Of a stretch of DNA of 64,000 nt, positions 27,519 to 35,358 are shown in pieces. The stretch is from AP-15 sp963703855 (GTDB lineage Bacteria > Pseudomonadota > Alphaproteobacteria > ATCC43930 > CGMCC-115725), in assembly GCA_963703855.1 (NCBI GenBank), contig CAVPFW010000004.1, positions 124,001-188,000 of the forward strand, given 5' to 3'. The notes below the pieces were generated by a model that was given only the letters and a program-made list of their open reading frames with translations, was not told where the DNA came from and did no database searches. Each line of letters opens with the position of its first letter. Within the stretch, counting starts at the first letter, position 1. The position numbers and the translations under genes are program-made.

Positions 27519-28292
27519 ATGAAGTCTTCGATCTTCGCGGCCCTCTGGATCCTCACCCTCGGGCTTTTGGTCACTTCCGCCGGATCGGGTTGGGCCGATG
27601 ATCGCGGTGAATTCTTGGCCGGGCGGGTCAAGAATTGCGTCGGCTGTGATCTCGCCGGCGCCAACCTCAAGCGCTTCGACCTATCCCAGGCCGATTTGGC
27701 CGGCGCCAATCTCGCCGGCGCCGATCTGCATCGTGCGAACCTCGCCGGCGCGAACCTCGCCGGCGCGAACCTCGCCGGCGCCAATCTCAATAAAGCCGAC
27801 TTGAAGCGGGCCAACCTCGCCAATGCTCGCCTGCCCAAGGCAATGCTGTTCGAGGCCGATTTGAGCGGGGCCGATTTGAGCCGGGCCGACCTCTCGGGTG
27901 CAATGATGGGATCCAGCCATCTCACCTTGGCGATGATTGAAGGCGCCAATATCGTCGACGCCGATCTCGCTGACGCGCTGATGCACGGCGCCAAGCTGAA
28001 GGGCGCCGATCTCTCGCGCTCGGATCTCGGCCAGGCGACATTGCGCCGTGCAGAGCTCAGCGGCGCAAAACTCGAAGGAGCCGGCCTCGTCCGGGCCGAC
28101 CTCAGGGGCGCCCACCTGAACGGCGCCGATCTGCGCAGCGCCGACATGCTGCGCGCCGATCTGACCGGCGCCGACCTCGCGCACGCCGATCTGAGGGGCG
28201 CGCGGCTGCTGCTGGCGACGCTGATCGACGCAAAACTCGACGGGGCCGAGCTCGCGGGCACGATCATGCCGGACGGCACGACGCACCAATAG
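27519..28292 (+). CDS. Exported pentapeptide-repeat protein
   Basis: ATG at 27519 gives 257 residues. A signal peptide (about residues 1-26) is followed by about 40 near-perfect A(D/N)LXX repeats, such as AGANLAGADLHRANLAGANL, which fold into a right-handed square beta-helix. DNA of the repeats is itself a 15-base tandem motif around 27.70-27.79 kb. A Cys pair (NCVGCDL) lies just before the helix. Most characterised members are cytosolic (for example gyrase-protecting Qnr-type); this one appears exported, so a gyrase role is unlikely. Function unknown. Confidence 0.88.
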   Translation: MKSSIFAALWILTLGLLVTSAGSGWADDRGEFLAGRVKNCVGCDLAGANLKRFDLSQADLAGANLAGADLHRANLAGANLAGANLAGANLNKADLKRANLANARLPKAMLFEADLSGADLSRADLSGAMMGSSHLTLAMIEGANIVDADLADALMHGAKLKGADLSRSDLGQATLRRAELSGAKLEGAGLVRADLRGAHLNGADLRSADMLRADLTGADLAHADLRGARLLLATLIDAKLDGAELAGTIMPDGTTHQ

Positions 28293-28299
28293 CCGGCGG

Positions 28300-29088
28300 T
28301 CATTTGACCGTGACAGCCGGCGGCCGTTTGACCGAAACATCGGGCTGCAGCAGCTCGAGCCGCGTCGAGCTCTCGAACTGACCGATCGTGAGCTTGCCGC
28401 TGCCGCTGAATTCCGCCTGGCCGGGCTTGCGCAGAAACCGGGTCTCGAGCACGACCCGCATGTCGCTGGTGGCGAGCTTGCTGCAGCGCCGGTTGATGTA
28501 GAGGGAGCCGACCGGGGTCTCATCCGGCGCGGGAGCGGTGTCGACGCACTCCCATCCGTCGCGGCCATAGCGCGCCCTGAAGAAATTGCCCAGGGTGTAG
28601 GCCTCTTTGCGCTCCTGGGGCCCCACTCGCGGGTCGGTGACGATGCGCAGGCCCGCGAGCGTGCCGCCGCCATCGAACAGCGCGGACACGATCACCGGGA
28701 AATCCAGAACCTTGGTCCCACTGTATTGGGCGATCAGGGTCCGCGCACGATGCGCCTTCGCCCAGTATTCGAGCTCGTCGTCATAGCGGAAATACACCTC
28801 GCGCAGCCCGTTCGGCTCGGGCCGGCACTTCTCGTAATCGGACCAGCCGGAAAGGGCTTGCTGCGGCGGGCCGCCATTGCTGCCGCAGGCGTAATCGACA
28901 AAAGCGTCGCGCGGCAGCGCGGCCGCCGAGGTGCCGAGCTTCAGGGTCCAGATGTCGGCGCGCGCGGGCTGCTCCTCGGCACCGGTCGAGCCGGCGCCGA
29001 GGACGAGCGCGGCAACGACGAGGACGGCGCGGGCGGTCCGAAACGGACGAGGTGGACGGGCTCGCCGGTCCACCTCGCGCCACCTCAT
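28300..29088 (-). CDS. Exported protein of the PQQ-dehydrogenase operon, unknown function
   Basis: ATG at 29088 overlaps the dehydrogenase stop (TGATG), so it is very probably translated by coupling. It has 262 residues with a signal peptide (ARAVLVVAALVLGAGSTGA). The mature part contains TLKLGTSAAALPRDAFVDYACG, GLREVYFRYDDELEYWAKA and CVDTAPAPDE with several cysteines that could form disulfides in the periplasm. I do not recognise a named family. Constant linkage to the dehydrogenase would suggest a maturation or electron-transfer accessory. Confidence 0.78.
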   Translation of the reverse strand: MRWREVDRRARPPRPFRTARAVLVVAALVLGAGSTGAEEQPARADIWTLKLGTSAAALPRDAFVDYACGSNGGPPQQALSGWSDYEKCRPEPNGLREVYFRYDDELEYWAKAHRARTLIAQYSGTKVLDFPVIVSALFDGGGTLAGLRIVTDPRVGPQERKEAYTLGNFFRARYGRDGWECVDTAPAPDETPVGSLYINRRCSKLATSDMRVVLETRFLRKPGQAEFSGSGKLTIGQFESSTRLELLQPDVSVKRPPAVTVK

Positions 29089-30866
29089 CAGTCCAATGCA
29101 AACACGAACAGCGACGAGCCGCCCTCGAGGTTCTCGAGCTCCGGCGCGGCCTTCAGCAAGCCCACGTTCCACGGGTTGCCGCCGCCGACATGGACGGCGA
29201 TGTACTGCTTGCCGCCGACCGAAAAGCTGATCGGCGGAGCGGTGATCGCGGTGCCGACGTTGAAGCTCCACAGCGGCTTCAGCTCCTGGTCGTCGAAGGC
29301 GGTGAACGTGCCGTCGATCGTGCCGGTAAAGACGAGGCCGCCGGCAGTCGCCAGCACCCCGGCGTAATTGGGATAATCGAGCTGGGTCGCCGCCTTGACC
29401 TTGCCGGTGGTCATATCGATTGCGGCGATCTGACCTCCCATACGCTTGCTGCGGGTGGGGATCCCGCCGTTCCAGAACGGGCCGCCCATGCGGGTCTCGT
29501 CGACCTTGAGCTGCGCGCAGCCGTCGATGCCTGCGCCGTAGGCCAGGTGCTTCGACGGATCGTATGCGGTCGGGAAGAAATTCACCCCGCCCTGCACGTC
29601 CGGGCAAACATCGCCCTCGCCGCTGGTGCGGTTGCTGACGGCCGCATATTGCTGCAGCTTCTTTGACGGATCGTATTCGACCGGCTTGCCGGTCTTCGGA
29701 TCGATGCCTTTGGTCCAGTTCAGGTTCTTGACGTATTGCGCGGCGCTGATAAACGACCCGTTGGTTCGGTCGAGCGTATAGAAGAAGCCGTTGCGGCCGA
29801 AATGACCCAGCGCCTTGCGCGGCTCGCCGTTGATCGTGACGTCATAGATCATCTGCGAGCCGACTTCGTCATAGTCGAACTTGTCGTTTGGCGTGTACTG
29901 GAAGTACCAGACGATCTTGCCGGTGTCGGCGTTGATGGCGAGCGTCGAGTTCGTGTAGAGATTGTCGCCCGGCCGGTATTCCGCGTCGAACATCGGTGTC
30001 GGCTGACCGGTGCCCCAATACATCAGATTGGTCGCGGGATCGTAGGATCCGACATACCAGAAGGCGCCGCCGCCGGTTTTCCAGGCGTCGTGGTCATCCG
30101 CCCAGGTCTCGTGGCCCGGCTCGCCCGGCGCCGGCACCGAATAGGTGCGCCACAGCACCTTGCCGGTCTTGGCGTCGATCGCCATCAGCCAGCAGCGCCC
30201 GCCGATATCGGCGCCCGATCCCGGGACGATGATCATGTCCTTGACGATCAGCGGCGCGCTTGTGAATACATCCGTGTTGGCGACCTGGTAATTTTTGTCC
30301 CGCAGGACCTTGCCGGTATCCTTGTCCATCGCGATTACCCGGCCGTCGGTGGTAAGCACGATAACCTGGTTGCCGTACAGCGCGACCCCTCGGTTCGACG
30401 GCAGCCACACGGTCGACTTGTCGACGCCGGGGTCCATCTTCCAGACAATGCGGCCCTTTTTGCCGTCGCGCACATCGATCTTGTAGACGTCGTCCCAACC
30501 GTCGGTCATGTACAGAAAGCCATCCTCGACCAGCGGCGTCGACTGCTCGCGGGCGTGCGGCTTGTCGCCGCCGGGTTCGGAGCCGCCGAGCTGCACCACG
30601 TAGGCAACGTGCAGGTTCTTGACGTTGGACTGGTTGATCTGGTCGAGCGTAGAGAACCGCTTGGCGTCATAGGTCTTGTGGTTGGTCAGCCAGTTGCCCG
30701 GTTCACTTTCGGCATTTTGCAGGCGTTCGGAAGTCACCTCCGCGGCAGCAAGCGGCGACGACAACAACGCCGCCACGATTCCGCCGGCAGCGATCCCGAG
30801 AAGACCACGTGCAAAGCATTTCATGGGTTTCGGTGTCGTGGACGCATGGTCGAAAAAGTCAGGCAA
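29088..30866 (-). CDS. PQQ-dependent alcohol-type dehydrogenase (quinoprotein)
   Basis: Start set at TTG 30866, five bases after GGGAGG; ATG 30887 and ATG 30824 (MKCFARG, without a ribosome site) are alternatives. About 592 residues with a signal peptide ending LSSPLAAAEV. Tryptophan-docking repeats of the eight-bladed propeller are clear (DTGKVLRD, AKTGKVLWR, ADTGKIVWYFQ, MTTGKVKAATQ), as is NDKFDYDEVG with the likely catalytic Asp. The adjacent-cysteine ring near the PQQ of classical methanol and ethanol dehydrogenases is not seen: the region reads VWLPSNRGVALYG. Periplasmic oxidation of an alcohol or sugar, with electrons passing to the cytochrome c encoded upstream. Confidence 0.9.
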   Translation of the reverse strand: MPDFFDHASTTPKPMKCFARGLLGIAAGGIVAALLSSPLAAAEVTSERLQNAESEPGNWLTNHKTYDAKRFSTLDQINQSNVKNLHVAYVVQLGGSEPGGDKPHAREQSTPLVEDGFLYMTDGWDDVYKIDVRDGKKGRIVWKMDPGVDKSTVWLPSNRGVALYGNQVIVLTTDGRVIAMDKDTGKVLRDKNYQVANTDVFTSAPLIVKDMIIVPGSGADIGGRCWLMAIDAKTGKVLWRTYSVPAPGEPGHETWADDHDAWKTGGGAFWYVGSYDPATNLMYWGTGQPTPMFDAEYRPGDNLYTNSTLAINADTGKIVWYFQYTPNDKFDYDEVGSQMIYDVTINGEPRKALGHFGRNGFFYTLDRTNGSFISAAQYVKNLNWTKGIDPKTGKPVEYDPSKKLQQYAAVSNRTSGEGDVCPDVQGGVNFFPTAYDPSKHLAYGAGIDGCAQLKVDETRMGGPFWNGGIPTRSKRMGGQIAAIDMTTGKVKAATQLDYPNYAGVLATAGGLVFTGTIDGTFTAFDDQELKPLWSFNVGTAITAPPISFSVGGKQYIAVHVGGGNPWNVGLLKAAPELENLEGGSSLFVFALD

Positions 30867-30895
30867 TTGTCCCTCCCTTATTTCCATTGGATGCT

Positions 30896-31405
30896 CTATT
30901 GTCGTCTGCCGGCAGCCATGTCGCGGCAGCGCCCGCTTCCCTGGCCGAAATAATCTTCGCAATCGGCGACCGTCGGCGGACCCTTGCCGACGATCTTGGC
31001 CTTGAGATACGCCACGATCGCTTCGATCTCGCGCTTTTGCAGCGCGGCGGTGGGCGGCGGCGGCTTCTTGTCGCCAACCTGCGCAGCGGTCATCCCGTAG
31101 CACTCCTCGCCCTTGGTCCAGGCGAATTTGTCAAAATGCGGCATCGCTGTTCCGCCTGGCACCCCGCAACGGATCACCTCGACCAGCTGATCGTGGTCGA
31201 GCTTGGTCTCGCGTAGATTGGCGGCCTTGCCTGGCGACTGCGGATCGCCGGCGCCGTCACCGGACCAGCCGTGGCAGAACCCGCAGGTCGCCTTTTCCTG
31301 GTAGAGCCGCTTGCCCATTCCGATATCGCCGGCGGTCTGCGCCGCCGCCGGAAGCGCCATCGCCAGTGCCGCGGCGAGCGCCAGGAAGGGGGCGGGGTTT
31401 GCCAT
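30896..31405 (-). CDS. Periplasmic cytochrome c (electron acceptor of the PQQ dehydrogenase)
   Basis: ATG at 31405 follows GAGGAGA and gives 169 residues with a signal peptide (PFLALAAALAMALPAAAQ). The haem motif CGFCHG (about residues 41-46) and a likely axial Met (GGTAMPHF) mark a class I monohaem cytochrome c. Three further cysteines (RCGVPGG, ECYGM, DCEDYFGQGSGRC) are unusual for the class. It is 29 bases from the dehydrogenase start, so the two should be co-expressed; haem attachment would need the Ccm system, part of which is encoded near 54-57 kb. Confidence 0.88.
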   Translation of the reverse strand: MANPAPFLALAAALAMALPAAAQTAGDIGMGKRLYQEKATCGFCHGWSGDGAGDPQSPGKAANLRETKLDHDQLVEVIRCGVPGGTAMPHFDKFAWTKGEECYGMTAAQVGDKKPPPPTAALQKREIEAIVAYLKAKIVGKGPPTVADCEDYFGQGSGRCRDMAAGRRQ

Positions 31406-31498
31406 CTGCGTCTCCTCGACACCTACTTTGCCATCCGCGGGAGACAACTGCTCCTCCGGCGGCAGCAGGGAGAACGGCCCCAAACCAGGGCTCTGGCG

Positions 31499-32038
31499 CT
31501 AGTTTTTGATCAGCGCTTTGTACACCGTGAGGTCGACGACCGCGGTCTTCCAATCACTGTTCTTGACCAGCATGACCGTGGCCATGGAATGACCGTCCTT
31601 GATCTCCGACCACACGGCGGCGGCGCGGTAGCCGGGATTGTCGCGCTTTGCTTCCTTGACTGCCTCGCTGAGCTCCCTGGTAGCACGGAACAGACCGTCG
31701 TTCTGCTTCTTCGCCGTGGTCAGATCATCGCCTCCGGCGATCGGATCGGCCTTGGCAATGTTGCCCGAGCTGTGGTCTACGATGACTTCATAATACTTGC
31801 TGCCGTCCTTGACGGTGTAGATCGAGAGCCGTGGTTTGCCGTTCTCGATTTCGAATTTCCCGGAGACCGGCTTGCCGTTTTTCTTGCTCGCGATCAGCCC
31901 CTGCTCCAAGGTTACCGTGGCGCCGGCGACAACCGGCGCGATCTCGGCCTTATCCTTGTCGCTCATGGCGGCGCTGGCCGGGATCACCCAAAACGCCATG
32001 AGGATTACCGACGATATCGTCCGCGAAATCCGTGGCAT
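31499..32038 (-). CDS. Periplasmic PepSY-like protein
   Basis: ATG at 32038 is five bases after GGGAGG; 179 residues. Signal peptide ISSVILMAFWVIPASAA. The mature part looks like a PepSY-type fold: ASKKNGKPVSGKFEIENGKP, then YYEVIVDHSSGNIAKADPI. The C-terminal half has DGHSMATVMLVKNSDWKT. Located between pqqA and the cytochrome gene, it is likely part of the same transcript. PepSY proteins often inhibit or escort secreted enzymes; whether it does so here is unknown. Confidence 0.78.
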   Translation of the reverse strand: MPRISRTISSVILMAFWVIPASAAMSDKDKAEIAPVVAGATVTLEQGLIASKKNGKPVSGKFEIENGKPRLSIYTVKDGSKYYEVIVDHSSGNIAKADPIAGGDDLTTAKKQNDGLFRATRELSEAVKEAKRDNPGYRAAAVWSEIKDGHSMATVMLVKNSDWKTAVVDLTVYKALIKN

Positions 32039-32214
32039 TGCGCCCTCCCTTGATATTGACGTGTTCCGGCTCGGCACGCGATCCCGCTGCCGGCATCTCC
32101 CTGGATCGGATGCTGCGAATGTCGGCCGGACGCCTGCGCCTGACGACCACAGCATTGATTGCGCGGCCCCACCATGACCCCCGCGACGACCGGGGTGACC
32201 GCGGTCGGTCGTTC

Positions 32215-32251
32215 GAACCGGGATCGCGGGTTCCAGGCCCGATCCCGGTTC
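32215..32251 (-). terminator. Perfect 11-bp hairpin just downstream of pqqA
   Basis: GAACCGGGATC (32215-32225) and GATCCCGGTTC (32241-32251) flank a 15-base loop. It starts 15 bases after the pqqA stop and lacks a T-run. Such a hairpin would favour a short, abundant pqqA transcript with partial read-through to the PepSY, cytochrome and dehydrogenase genes. Confidence 0.55.
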
Positions 32252-32265
32252 TGCGGAGGCAGTTC

Positions 32266-32346
32266 TTAGTCGACGTCGGCGCAGGCGTAGGCGTTGATTT
32301 CCAGGCCGATGGCGATCTCGATGATGACCGGGGTCTTCCACTTCAT
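32266..32346 (-). CDS. pqqA: PqqA, precursor peptide of pyrroloquinoline quinone
   Basis: ATG at 32346, behind AAGGA with seven-base spacing, encodes only 26 residues. It opens MKWKTPVIIE and carries EINAY at residues 16-20, the Glu-x3-Tyr pair that PqqE crosslinks and that becomes the PQQ skeleton. Length and layout fit PqqA. It has its own promoter and a hairpin after it. No pqqB, C, D or E lies within the window, so processing must depend on genes elsewhere. It lies at the head of the cluster whose PQQ enzyme is encoded 1.4 kb downstream. Confidence 0.82.
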   Translation of the reverse strand: MKWKTPVIIEIAIGLEINAYACADVD

Positions 32347-32378
32347 GGCGATTTCCTTGGTCTGATTTTTACCGTGGC

Positions 32379-32407
32379 AAGGTAGAAGCGCGGCGGAGCG
32401 CTGTCAA
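32379..32407 (-). promoter_or_regulatory. Promoter of pqqA (consensus -35)
   Basis: On the minus strand a perfect -35 TTGACA (32402-32407) and a -10 TACCTT (32379-32384) are exactly 17 bases apart, some 30-60 bases before the pqqA start. It is one of the best sigma-70-like promoters of the window. Confidence 0.6.
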
Positions 32408-32574
32408 CCGACGGCTTCGATCGCCGGGGGGCGACCGTACGGCATGTTCCCGGCGGCCCGCCCCGCCGAGGGAGCGGCCCCGGGCGCGATCGAGCAATCG
32501 GAAATCACATCGGGGGCGCCGAGCCCGCCGATTGGGGGCGGCCTGAACGGGGTGCCGGCGTCGCCGCGGTGCAC

Positions 32575-32670
32575 GCCCGGCAATCGGGTAATGACAGGCG
32601 GCGAAGTGGCCCGAGGCGATCTCGCGCCGAGCCGGCATGGCCGTCGCAAACGGCAATGTCACCGCCGCGC
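32575..32670 (-). pseudogene. Possible remnant of an oligopeptide ABC ATPase C-terminus
   Basis: A minus-strand frame in this gene-free stretch contains REIASGHFAACHYPI, very close to the end of DppF/OppF-type ATPases (REIAPGxFVACHFP). Nothing upstream of it resembles the rest of such a gene and no ribosome site is seen. The rest of 32408-32842 holds no other recognisable feature. Confidence 0.35.
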
Positions 32671-32842
32671 AGGCGCCCGGGCGCGTCGTTGAAATGCCGG
32701 CGAAAGTGCGCATTCCAGATCCGCAGCGGCGTGCGCGATCTTCAGTTCGGCGGTGCTCGCCTTCTCGAAGGTCGCCAGATCGGGGCGGTAGCGCGGCCAG
32801 GCAATTGTGCAGGGGCAGGCCGCCCGGCGCAACGCCTTCCGC

Positions 32843-33331
32843 CTAGAGCGGAATGACCAGCAAGGTATCGATTTTTTGGCTGTCGAGGATGACGAGGCGC
32901 TCGACGAAGCGATAGGGCTCGGCCGAGATGTCGATCCGGTCGAGATAGCGGCCGGCGGCGAACAGGCTCATCTCGCCGTCGTGCATGATCCTGACCGCGA
33001 TGAAGCTCGAGCGCACCGGCGCCACCCCATCTTCGATCTTGCCGACCCGGATCGGGCCGACGATGTGCCGGTAGCGGTGCGGCTCGAAGATGTTGGCCCG
33101 GCGCAACGCCAATACCCGGTCCTTCAGCATGCCTTTCGAGGCGGCGTAGACGACGCCGTGCCGATAGCCGGCCTCGTGGCTCTGCCGGCTGGTGATCAGG
33201 TATCGACAGTTCTCGACGAAGAAATCCGGCCACTCTTCGAGCCGGTCGTCGTCGATGCACTCGGCATAGGCCGCGATCAACTCGTCGACGCCGTGCCGGA
33301 TGGCCTCAATCGCCGGTTCGGAGTGGACCAT
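32843..33331 (-). CDS. Ring-hydroxylating dioxygenase, beta (small) subunit
   Basis: Start at ATG 33331, five bases after GAGGGG; the ATG at 33367 lies inside the adjacent repeat. 162 residues. The NTF2-like small-subunit pattern is clear: AYAECIDDDRLEEWPDFFVE, CRYLITSRQSHEAG, RANIFEPHRYRHIVGP and GRYLDRIDI. It stabilises the alpha hexamer and has no catalytic metal. It lies downstream of the alpha gene, but the two are separated by a 170-base repeat element that reaches almost to its ribosome site. Confidence 0.9.
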   Translation of the reverse strand: MVHSEPAIEAIRHGVDELIAAYAECIDDDRLEEWPDFFVENCRYLITSRQSHEAGYRHGVVYAASKGMLKDRVLALRRANIFEPHRYRHIVGPIRVGKIEDGVAPVRSSFIAVRIMHDGEMSLFAAGRYLDRIDISAEPYRFVERLVILDSQKIDTLLVIPL

Positions 33332-33345
33332 GTTCCCCTCGAAGA

Positions 33346-33515
33346 GGTTATCGTCGCCCCCGCCCACGGGTCCGGCCTTTGGCCGGCCCGAGGACAGGCT
33401 CCAGCGGGGGTCCAGGGCCTGCCCCCTGTTCGGGCCGGGGGCAGGCTCTGGCCTGAACCGCGGGCTGGCGCTCGGCTTTCGGCCTCCTGGGTTCCCGCTT
33501 ACGCGGGAACGACGA
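33346..33515 (-). repeat. Composite intergenic repeat, copy 2 (between dioxygenase alpha and beta)
   Basis: Minus-strand ends match copy 1: GTTCCCGC/GCGGGAAC hairpin (33491-33510) at one end and GGGGGCGACGATAACC (33346-33361) at the other. The longer middle carries another perfect hairpin, GCCTGCCCCC/GGGGGCAGGC (33417-33446). The element sits in the operon and ends 15 bases before the beta-subunit start codon. A stretch of plain sequence (33516-33566) completes the gap. Confidence 0.7.
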
Positions 33516-33566
33516 AGTATGACCGTGCACTATTGATTTTATTGGATTATGCCTGGGGGCGAACTC

Positions 33567-34811
33567 TCAGTCGCCGACGAGCGCGCGGTATTTTTTCCAG
33601 AAGCCGCGGATCGCCGCTTCGCTCGAGCGGAACGGCTGCGACTGTGCGTCGTAGCCGCCCATCATCACCACGCCGCTGTCGTCGTCGTTGTAGCGCAAGG
33701 CGCGCTGCACGAAGCCGCCGACGCAGCCGTCCTCCATCGAAATATAGCCGGCGGCGCCGACGAGGTTGCCCTGGCGCAGGCGACGCTCGGTCATCTGTTC
33801 GTCGTCGCCGTCGAAGCCCAGATGGATCCATTCGAGCTCGGTCTTTTCGAGGCCGCGCGGCTGGATCGCCCGCACCGCGATCGAATTCCTGATCTGCTGC
33901 AGGATCATGCCGGGAAAGATCGTCAGGATCTGCACCGAAACGCCGTCGCCATACTCGTCGACCAATTCGATGACCGAGGGGTCCTCCAGCCGCATGTCGG
34001 TGTCGGCGCGCAGCCCCTCGCGCTGGTAATCTGCGTCCTCGGCGGCGTAGTCGAGCTTGGCCTGGCTGAAATGGTGCCCGCCGCTGTCGTCGATATGAAT
34101 GCCGCCCGGCATCGACAGCCGGTTGATCCGGAACGTCGTCAGAAAGGCATGCAGGATGCTGGCGTGATAGGTATCCTTGGTGTTCTCGGCGTAGAGCTTC
34201 CAGTTGTTCGGCAACACCTGGGTGCTGCGGCCGAGGATGTGGACCGGCCGGTTCAGCACCCGGCGGATGCCGCCGACGACCTGCGGCCCGAGATAGGTTT
34301 TGAGATCGGGCGCCTCGGCGCTGAAGGTGCCGAACACCAGGCCGGCCAATTCGGCGACGCGCAGCCGCGGCAGATCGTGCTCGTCCTTCCTGAATTCGGG
34401 CGGCATCCCGCCCTGCCGTTTGACCCCGCGCTCAAAGGCGACGCCGGTCAATTTGCCGCCGAGGTCGTAGGTCCAGCCGTGATAGATGCACTTGATTTCC
34501 TTGACGTTGCCCTGGCGCTCGATGCACAGCAAATTGCCGCGGTGGGCGCAGCGGTTGGCAAAGGCGTTGATCCCGCCCTCGAGGTCGCGGGCGACCACCA
34601 CGGCGGTCTCGCCGATCGTGGTGGCGACATAATCGCCGGCATTGGCGATCTCGGCGGCGAGGCACAAAAAGCTCCACGCCGGCCCCTTGAAGATCCGCTC
34701 CTGCTCGAGCCGGTACTGCTCGGGATCGGTGTAAACCCGGAACGGGACCTCGCTCAACCCGTTCGACGGCCACGAAACCCCCCGCATCGCCTCGGCGCCG
34801 AGCTCGGACAT
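33567..34811 (-). CDS. Ring-hydroxylating dioxygenase, alpha subunit (Rieske oxygenase)
   Basis: ATG at 34811 follows GGAGG and gives 414 residues. Rieske ligands are CAHRG and, 17 residues on, CIYHGWTY (C-x-H ... C-x2-H). The mononuclear iron motif is NTKDTYHASILH (about residues 207-218), with a carboxylate expected in the C-terminal part. The bridging Asp precedes the first His as usual. Together with the small subunit it should dihydroxylate or demethylate an aromatic substrate; ferredoxin and reductase are not adjacent. The long fused oxidoreductase encoded divergently upstream could in principle supply electrons, but that is speculation. Confidence 0.92.
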   Translation of the reverse strand: MSELGAEAMRGVSWPSNGLSEVPFRVYTDPEQYRLEQERIFKGPAWSFLCLAAEIANAGDYVATTIGETAVVVARDLEGGINAFANRCAHRGNLLCIERQGNVKEIKCIYHGWTYDLGGKLTGVAFERGVKRQGGMPPEFRKDEHDLPRLRVAELAGLVFGTFSAEAPDLKTYLGPQVVGGIRRVLNRPVHILGRSTQVLPNNWKLYAENTKDTYHASILHAFLTTFRINRLSMPGGIHIDDSGGHHFSQAKLDYAAEDADYQREGLRADTDMRLEDPSVIELVDEYGDGVSVQILTIFPGMILQQIRNSIAVRAIQPRGLEKTELEWIHLGFDGDDEQMTERRLRQGNLVGAAGYISMEDGCVGGFVQRALRYNDDDSGVVMMGGYDAQSQPFRSSEAAIRGFWKKYRALVGD

Positions 34812-35358
34812 CGTGCAATCTCCTCCACGCGGTAATCACCTGCAGCATAGCACCCGCCGCCGGATCAGGTACAGCAGGGCAGAGCCACTGTCATTTCGGG
34901 CGGCCCGAGCGCCGAACCGGGAGCCCGTGCACACGGACCAGGACGGGCAGCGGCGAGCGCCTGTGCCATCCGACCGAATATCGCGCGCTGATGCAAACCG
35001 TCTGCCGCAATCTGTCGGAACTTCTTGCCGGACCGATCGTGCGCATGACGACGGCGGCCGACGGAGGGGACAGCACAACCGGCGTTGCGAATTTGGGGAA
35101 TGGCCGGTCCAGCAAGGGCCGGTCGGCTGGCGGTCGTGGCCCGCGGCGGCGAGATCCGCTGGTGTGCAGAAGCAGGTGCCGCCCGATATCGAGCTTCGGC
35201 GATAGCTTGTCATTGGCCGATCGCTTCGAGATGTGATGGGTTCCCCTCCCGCTCAACCCATCCTGCATGCTGCCGGTGCGCCGCGTGTCGGCTGGCGCAA
35301 CCCTGTCGCGGCGGATTGCCGGCTGGTTTCCCGGCGCTCACTCGCCTAACTAAGCGGT
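34812..35358. other. Divergent intergenic region, 547 bases
   Basis: This separates the Rieske alpha gene (leftward) from the long oxidoreductase gene (rightward). Short frames in it show no protein-like pattern. One notable structure is GATGGGTT (35235-35242) pairing with AACCCATC (35255-35262) around a loop containing CCCCTCCC. It should hold both promoters, but I cannot place them with confidence. Confidence 0.5.
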
